Below are positions 14,958 through 18,526 of a DNA stretch of 18,526 bases, in pieces (the first letter of the stretch is position 1; each line of letters begins with the position of its first letter). The position numbers and the translations under genes are program-made. A model generated the notes under the pieces. It saw nothing but the letters and a program-made list of their open reading frames with translations, searched no databases and had not been told where the DNA came from. The DNA is from DASXRC01 sp036506795 (GTDB lineage: Bacteria > Actinomycetota > Actinomycetes > Mycobacteriales > Micromonosporaceae): positions 1 through 18,526 of the forward strand of contig DASXRC010000070.1 in assembly GCA_036506795.1 (NCBI GenBank). Reading direction: 5' to 3'.

Positions 14958-15811
14958 TGGTATCCCCCATTCACTAGACCCAGCCGGATGAGGTCAGTGA
15001 GCGGATCCAGCACGCTGCACGACCCGAAGCCGATCCACAGCTGCCGGTCCTGGTCGCGGCGGGACCGGCCGGCTTCGATGAGTGGCACCGGATCGATCGC
15101 CGCCAGCGTCTCGGCCACGTCGGTCACGTCGGCGCCCTCCGCCGCCTTCGTGGTCGCCACGAGCACGTTCAGGAAACCGTGGTGGGTGAAGCCGGTCTCC
15201 GGGTCGGTGTGGCGCACCGCGTGATGCAGTCCCGCGGTGAGCTTGAAGGGCAGGCCGCGGTCGCGGCAGGCACAGATGACGGCGGCGAGCTCGACCGGTG
15301 TCGGGAACAGCTCCGCGGCGAGCCCGCCGGTGCGGAACTTCGGCGCGACCAGGACGCCGCCGGCGCGCGCCTCGGCAATGGTGTCCAGTGCGGCGAGCAG
15401 ACCCCACGTCAGGGGCGTCTCGGCGTACGCCTGAATGCCCGGCCGGGTGTCGAGCTGGGCGAGGAGTGCGCGGAGGCCGGGCTGTGGGTCCTCGCCGCGC
15501 TTGGCGACGGCGACCTCGACCTGCGCCACGCGCACCCGGTCGCCCCCGAGCTCGCCAAACGCCGGCCCTAGACCGTCGATCCCGGTGTCGCCGACGACCC
15601 CGAGTGTGAGGCTCTCACCGTCGGCGAGCAGCGCCGGCAGGGCTCCGATCGCCGAGGCGGGTACGAGCAGCGGGCCGACCATCTCCGCGTACCAGGCCGC
15701 CCGGTGCTCCCGGTGCGCGGCGACCGCGTCGGGCAGTGGAGCGCTGCCCGGCGGGAAGACCGCCGCGTCATCGACCAGGCGGTCGAGGAGCACGGGTACG
15801 TGCGTTGACAC
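14954..15811 (-). CDS. Conserved-looking protein of unknown function; candidate pathway enzyme
   Basis: I do not recognise a characterised family for this 285-aa soluble protein. It opens with LVDDAAVFPPG (12-22). It then alternates strands and helices: GPLLVPA, LTLGVVGD, RVAQVEVAV, GIQAYAE, GVLVAPKFRTGG (K158), LPFKLTAGLHHAVRH (K190, H196, H197, H201), HHGFLNVLVAT (H210, H211) and LWIGFGSCSV (C265). Eight such strands suggest a TIM barrel, with Lys/His residues at strand ends where active sites sit (inference). It is divergent from hmgA and overlaps fahA by 4 bp, so a role in homogentisate breakdown is likely. The pathway isomerase is otherwise missing here. The start is GTG 15811. It lacks a Shine-Dalgarno sequence and may be leaderless; GTG five codons downstream is an alternative. 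Confidence 0.85.
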   Translation of the reverse strand: MSTHVPVLLDRLVDDAAVFPPGSAPLPDAVAAHREHRAAWYAEMVGPLLVPASAIGALPALLADGESLTLGVVGDTGIDGLGPAFGELGGDRVRVAQVEVAVAKRGEDPQPGLRALLAQLDTRPGIQAYAETPLTWGLLAALDTIAEARAGGVLVAPKFRTGGLAAELFPTPVELAAVICACRDRGLPFKLTAGLHHAVRHTDPETGFTHHGFLNVLVATTKAAEGADVTDVAETLAAIDPVPLIEAGRSRRDQDRQLWIGFGSCSVLDPLTDLIRLGLVNGGYQ

Positions 15812-15869
15812 GAACAGTCAACTTAGTGGACGCTACAAGTAGCGGACAACAGCGTCCGATTATCGGACG
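15804..15869. promoter_or_regulatory. Divergent promoter with nested palindromes (hmgA / 285-aa gene)
   Basis: The 75-bp intergenic region, and a few bases of the 285-aa gene, hold several perfect inverted repeats. These are GTTGAC-N7-GTCAAC (15804-15822), CGCTA-N4-TAGCG (15831-15844), GGACGCT-N16-AGCGTCC (15828-15857), CGGAC-N6-GTCCG (15843-15858) and the 17-bp palindrome CGTCCGATTATCGGACG (15853-15869). The last has the size and form of an IclR-type site. The hmgA Shine-Dalgarno GGAGGAG is at 15878-15884. On the minus strand TTGTCC (15849-15844) and TAAGTT (15825-15820) could serve the 285-aa gene. Confidence 0.6.
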
Positions 15870-15886
15870 ATCGTGTCGGAGGAGTA

Positions 15887-17092
15887 ATGCCGTACTACCG
15901 CAGCGTCGGCGAGGTCCCGCCGAAGCGCCACACGCAGTTCCGCAAGCCCGACGGTGGCCTGTACGCGGAGGAGCTGATGGGCCAGGAGGGCTTCTCCTCG
16001 GACTCGTCACTGCTCTATCACCGGCACCTGCCCACCGCGATCGTGGCGGCCGAGGAGTTCGACCCGCCGGCCTGGTCGCGTACGCCGAACCGGCCGCTCA
16101 AACCGCGGCACTTTCAGACGCACAAGCTCGACGTCGGCGGCGCCGACCCCATCCTCGGCCGGCAGCACCTGCTCGCGAACGACGACTGCCGCATCTCGTA
16201 CGCCGTCGCGGACCGCCCGTCCCCGCTCTACCGCAACGCGATCGGGGACGAGTGCGTCTACGTCGAGGCGGGCACGGCTCGGTTCGAGTCGACGTTCGGC
16301 GCGCTCGACGCGGCCGCAGGCGACTACGTCATCATCCCAACCTCGGTGATCCACCGGATCGTGCCGACGGGCCACGAGCCGCTGCGCACGCTCGTCATCG
16401 AGGCGACGGGCCACATCGGCCCGCCCAAGCGGTACCTCTCAGTGCGCGGGCAGTTCCTCGAACACTCGCCGTACTGCGAGCGCGACCTCCGCGGTCCCGC
16501 GTCGCCGCTGCTGGTCGACGGGACCGACGTTGAGGTGTACGTGCAGCACCGCCGGGGTTGGACCCGCTTTGTATACGCCAACCACCCGTTCGACGTGGTC
16601 GGCTGGGACGGCTGCCAGTATCCGTGGGCGTTCTCCATCCACGACTTCGAGCCGATCACCGGCCGGGTGCACCAGCCGCCACCGGTGCACCAGACGTTCC
16701 AGGGCCCCAACTTCGTGATCTGTTCGTTCGTGCCGCGCAAGGTCGACTACCACCCGCTGTCGATCCCCGTGCCGTACAACCACCACAACGTGGACTCGGA
16801 CGAGATGCTCTTCTATACCGGCGGCAACTACGAGGCCCGGCGCGGCTCCGGCATCGAACAGGGGTCGATCTCGCTGCACCCGTCCGGGTTCACGCACGGG
16901 CCGCAGCCCGGCGCTGTCGAGCGGGCGATCGGCGTCGACTACTTCGACGAGCTGGCGGTCATGGTGGACACGTTCCGCCCCCTCGACCTGTGCGAACCGG
17001 CACTGTCCTGTGAGGACACGGCGTACGCGTGGACGTGGGCCAGGCGCAGCGGCGGTGGAGCATCGCCCGGAGTGGACACGGCCACGGGCTGA
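15887..17092 (+). CDS. hmgA: Homogentisate 1,2-dioxygenase
   Basis: HmgA opens the homogentisate ring with O2 and Fe(II) to give 4-maleylacetoacetate. The protein has 401 aa, slightly shorter than the usual ~430-445. Iron ligands, by comparison with the human enzyme, are H300 and E306 (YNHHNVDSDEM) and H337 (GFTHGPQPG). Other cupin-fold hallmarks include NAIGDECVYVEAGT (117-130) and GDYVIIPTSVIHRI (145-158). The start ATG 15887 has GGAGGAG just upstream and gives the expected N-terminus MPYYRSVGEVPPKRHTQF. It is divergent from the 285-aa gene and fahA, with palindromes in the shared promoter. It is convergent with ispF, 12 bp away. Confidence 0.96.
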   Translation: MPYYRSVGEVPPKRHTQFRKPDGGLYAEELMGQEGFSSDSSLLYHRHLPTAIVAAEEFDPPAWSRTPNRPLKPRHFQTHKLDVGGADPILGRQHLLANDDCRISYAVADRPSPLYRNAIGDECVYVEAGTARFESTFGALDAAAGDYVIIPTSVIHRIVPTGHEPLRTLVIEATGHIGPPKRYLSVRGQFLEHSPYCERDLRGPASPLLVDGTDVEVYVQHRRGWTRFVYANHPFDVVGWDGCQYPWAFSIHDFEPITGRVHQPPPVHQTFQGPNFVICSFVPRKVDYHPLSIPVPYNHHNVDSDEMLFYTGGNYEARRGSGIEQGSISLHPSGFTHGPQPGAVERAIGVDYFDELAVMVDTFRPLDLCEPALSCEDTAYAWTWARRSGGGASPGVDTATG

Positions 17093-17104
17093 CGTCTGCC
17101 GCCA

Positions 17105-17584
17105 TCACCCGCCTCGTTCGTAGAGGACGGCCACGGCGATCGCGGCGAGGCCGTCGCCGCGTCCGGTCAGGCCGAGCCCGTCGGTGGTCGTGCCCGCGAC
17201 CGTGACCGGAGCGCCGACCGCCTCGGAGAGGACTCGCTGCGCTTCGCCGCGGCGGGTTCCGATCTTTGGGCGTACGCCGATCACCTGGATCGAGACGTTG
17301 CCGGGCTCGTACCCCGCGGCCCGTATCCGGCTCGCGGTCTCGGAGAGCAGGGCCACGCCGGACGCACCGGCCCATTCCGGCCGGTCGGTGCCGAAGTTCT
17401 CGCCAAGATCGCCCAGCGCGGCGGCCGACAGGAGCGCGTCGCAGGCGGCGTGCGCGGCCACATCGCCGTCGGAGTGTCCGGCCAGCCCCGGCACACCGGG
17501 CCACTCCAGGCCGGCGACCCAGCACGGCCGGCCCTCGGCGAACGCGTGAACGTCCGTGCCCACCCCGACCCGCGGAACGATCAT
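17105..17584 (-). CDS. ispF: 2-C-methyl-D-erythritol 2,4-cyclodiphosphate synthase
   Basis: IspF cyclises CDP-methylerythritol 2-phosphate to MEcPP with loss of CMP, in the MEP isoprenoid pathway. The 159-aa length is standard. The metal site is D11 and H13 (VGVGTDVHAF) with H45 (HSDGDVAAHAACDALL). The signature GALGDLGENF-like stretch (AALGDLGENF) and the C-terminal TTTDGLGLTGRGDGLAAIAV are present. ATG 17584 is preferred to the upstream in-frame GTG 17611 because MIVPRVGVGTD fits the family N-terminus; no good Shine-Dalgarno sequence is seen. It follows ispD after an 81-bp gap that contains a palindromic repeat. Confidence 0.96.
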   Translation of the reverse strand: MIVPRVGVGTDVHAFAEGRPCWVAGLEWPGVPGLAGHSDGDVAAHAACDALLSAAALGDLGENFGTDRPEWAGASGVALLSETASRIRAAGYEPGNVSIQVIGVRPKIGTRRGEAQRVLSEAVGAPVTVAGTTTDGLGLTGRGDGLAAIAVAVLYERGG

Positions 17585-17611
17585 GCGGCCGAGCGTACGT
17601 GACCGCGCCAA

Positions 17612-17686
17612 GATCCACGCAGCCCCGCATGGGTTGGGGTATCACGGGCGCCCCGACGGCCCAACCTAGGCAAGGTTGCGGCGATC
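17612..17686. repeat. Palindromic repeat, copy C (75 bp)
   Basis: It is centred at 17649. The right half reads CCCAACCT (17660-17667), AG, GCAAGGTTGC (17670-17679), GGCGATC (17680-17686) and is almost identical to one arm of copy A at 151-232. The left half keeps GATC (17612-17615) and GGTTGGGG (17632-17639) but is eroded between them. It fills most of the ispD-ispF gap and reaches into ispD, supplying its last codons and its TAG stop (17666-17668). Confidence 0.8.
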
Positions 17687-18376
17687 ATTGGCGGCGAGGA
17701 GCGCCTGAGCGACCGCGAGGTCGAATGGGCGGGTGATCTTCAAGGCCCGTTCGTCGCCGGGCACGCAGTGCACGCGTACGCCCAACTTCTCGACGAGGCC
17801 CGCGTCGTCGGTCAACGCGTCGACGGCGGTCTCGTGAGCCAGGGCGAGCACGTCGCGGCGGAATCCCTGCGGTGTCTGGACGAGCCGCAGGGCGGCGCGA
17901 TCGACGGTGCCGATAACGCTGCCGTCGGCCGCGACCTCCTTGACGGTGTCCACTACCGGCAGGACCGGGATGACCGCCTCGTGGCCGTCCCGTACCGCTG
18001 CGGCCACGCGCTCGATGAGTTCGGGTGGGGCCAGCGCACGGGCTGCGTCATGCACGAGCACGACCGGGAGGTTCGCGGGGACGGCGGCCAGCGCCGCCGC
18101 GACGGAGCGCTGCCGGGTTTCGCCGCCGGCGACGACGGTGACCGGCGCCACGGAACCGAGCAACGAGCGGACGGCACCCAGCTCGCCAGGTGGTGCGGCC
18201 ACGACGACAGCCGCGACCGTCGGGCAGGCCGCGATGCGCCGCACGGCGTGGACGAGCAGGGGCTCGCCGTCGAGGAGACGCAGCGCCTTGGGGGCTCCCG
18301 GGCCCAGCCGTATGCCCATCCCGGCCGCCGCAACAAGGACCGCGACGTCACCGCGCGGATTCAGCTGCGCGGTCAC
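17666..18376 (-). CDS. ispD: 2-C-methyl-D-erythritol 4-phosphate cytidylyltransferase
   Basis: IspD couples CTP with methylerythritol 4-phosphate to give CDP-ME in the MEP pathway. The 236-aa length is normal. The nucleotide-binding loop VLVAAAGMGIRLGPGAPKAL is at about 13-32. VLVHDAARALAPPELI carries the D-A-AR signature at about 107-122. PVVDTVKEV and RLVQTPQGFRRDVL follow, and the C-terminal GDERALKITRPFDLAVA is typical. The start is GTG 18376 with GGGGA about 9 bases upstream. It lies 37 bp after carD. The final residues NDRRNLA and the stop are encoded inside palindromic repeat C. Confidence 0.96.
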   Translation of the reverse strand: MTAQLNPRGDVAVLVAAAGMGIRLGPGAPKALRLLDGEPLLVHAVRRIAACPTVAAVVVAAPPGELGAVRSLLGSVAPVTVVAGGETRQRSVAAALAAVPANLPVVLVHDAARALAPPELIERVAAAVRDGHEAVIPVLPVVDTVKEVAADGSVIGTVDRAALRLVQTPQGFRRDVLALAHETAVDALTDDAGLVEKLGVRVHCVPGDERALKITRPFDLAVAQALLAANDRRNLA

Positions 18377-18413
18377 GTCGCGGTCCCCGTGAGTGTGCGT
18401 AGACGGGCGGCCG

Positions 18414-18526
18414 TCAGGCCTCGGTCAGCACCTTGTCGAGGAGGATCTCGGCCTCATCCTTGGTGCTCTTCTCGGCGAGGGCGACCTCGCCGACAAGGAT
18501 GTCTCGAGCCTTCGCGAGCATCCGCT
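18414..18526 (-). CDS. carD: CarD family transcriptional regulator, C-terminal fragment
   Basis: The visible 37 residues, RMLAKARDILVGEVALAEKS followed by TKDEAEILLDKVLTEA, end at TGA 18414-18416 and run off the right edge. This matches the C-terminal helices of actinobacterial CarD, an RNA-polymerase-binding protein that stabilises open complexes at promoters. The carD-ispD-ispF order is the usual one in actinobacteria and supports the call. The polymerase-interacting domain is outside the window. Confidence 0.9.
   Translation of the reverse strand, partial: RMLAKARDILVGEVALAEKSTKDEAEILLDKVLTEA

Noticed and set aside
13473..15224. 583-aa open frame on the plus strand
   Set aside because: It is antisense to fahA and the 285-aa gene; the composition is that of a shadow frame.
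15805..15839. Consensus promoter TTGACA plus TACAAG for hmgA
   Set aside because: The hexamers are 23 bp apart, too far for a normal sigma-70-type promoter; the TTGACA is better explained as half of a palindrome.

Overview
The window is very GC-rich, and its genes use GC-ending codons and frequent GTG starts. It carries the carD-ispD-ispF order, a DUF2510/RDD protein, and a winged-helix plus DUF559 protein. Together these point to an actinobacterium; Micromonosporaceae is my best guess (inference only). I see no rRNA, tRNA, CRISPR array or recognisable transposase. About 17 protein genes are present, counting one cut at each edge.

Layout. 1-134: tail of an IclR-like regulator. 151-1287: an AbiEi/DUF559-type gene bracketed by two copies of an ~80-bp palindrome; a third copy lies at 17612-17686. 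1295-2680 (minus): fumarase FumC. 2681-2896: a gene-free stretch with a small array of hairpin repeats. 2897-4210 (minus): a membrane-anchored PQQ-type propeller protein. 4247-6585: an MFS transporter divergent from a DUF5937/ArsR-type regulator, with an inverted repeat between them. 6591-8470: an Lrp/AsnC regulator divergent from hppD. 8506-10600 (plus): an RDD membrane protein and a HisC/Pat-type aminotransferase, continuing from hppD. 10619-11764 (minus): a Rieske oxygenase of the quaternary-amine type with a palindromic operator at its start. 11827-13676 (minus): a second anchored propeller protein and an SRPBCC protein. 13758-15811 (minus): fumarylacetoacetase and a 285-aa protein of unknown function. 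15887-17092 (plus): homogentisate 1,2-dioxygenase. 17105-18526 (minus): ispF, ispD and the C-terminus of carD.

The core of the window is a tyrosine/homogentisate catabolism locus in two divergent blocks. An aromatic-type aminotransferase would make 4-hydroxyphenylpyruvate, HppD makes homogentisate, HmgA opens the ring to maleylacetoacetate, and FahA splits fumarylacetoacetate into fumarate and acetoacetate. FumC nearby could take the fumarate onward. The one missing step is maleylacetoacetate isomerase: no zeta-class GST or DinB-type isomerase is encoded here. The 285-aa protein is divergent from hmgA and overlaps fahA by 4 bp, so it sits between the enzymes on either side of that gap. It reads as a possible TIM barrel with conserved-looking Lys, His and Cys residues, and it is the best candidate here for an undescribed activity.

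The regulatory DNA is also rich. The hppD and hmgA divergent promoters both carry paired TTGAC/GTCAA half-sites, and the hmgA promoter has several nested palindromes. The palindrome family around the DUF559 gene is the second most interesting structure.
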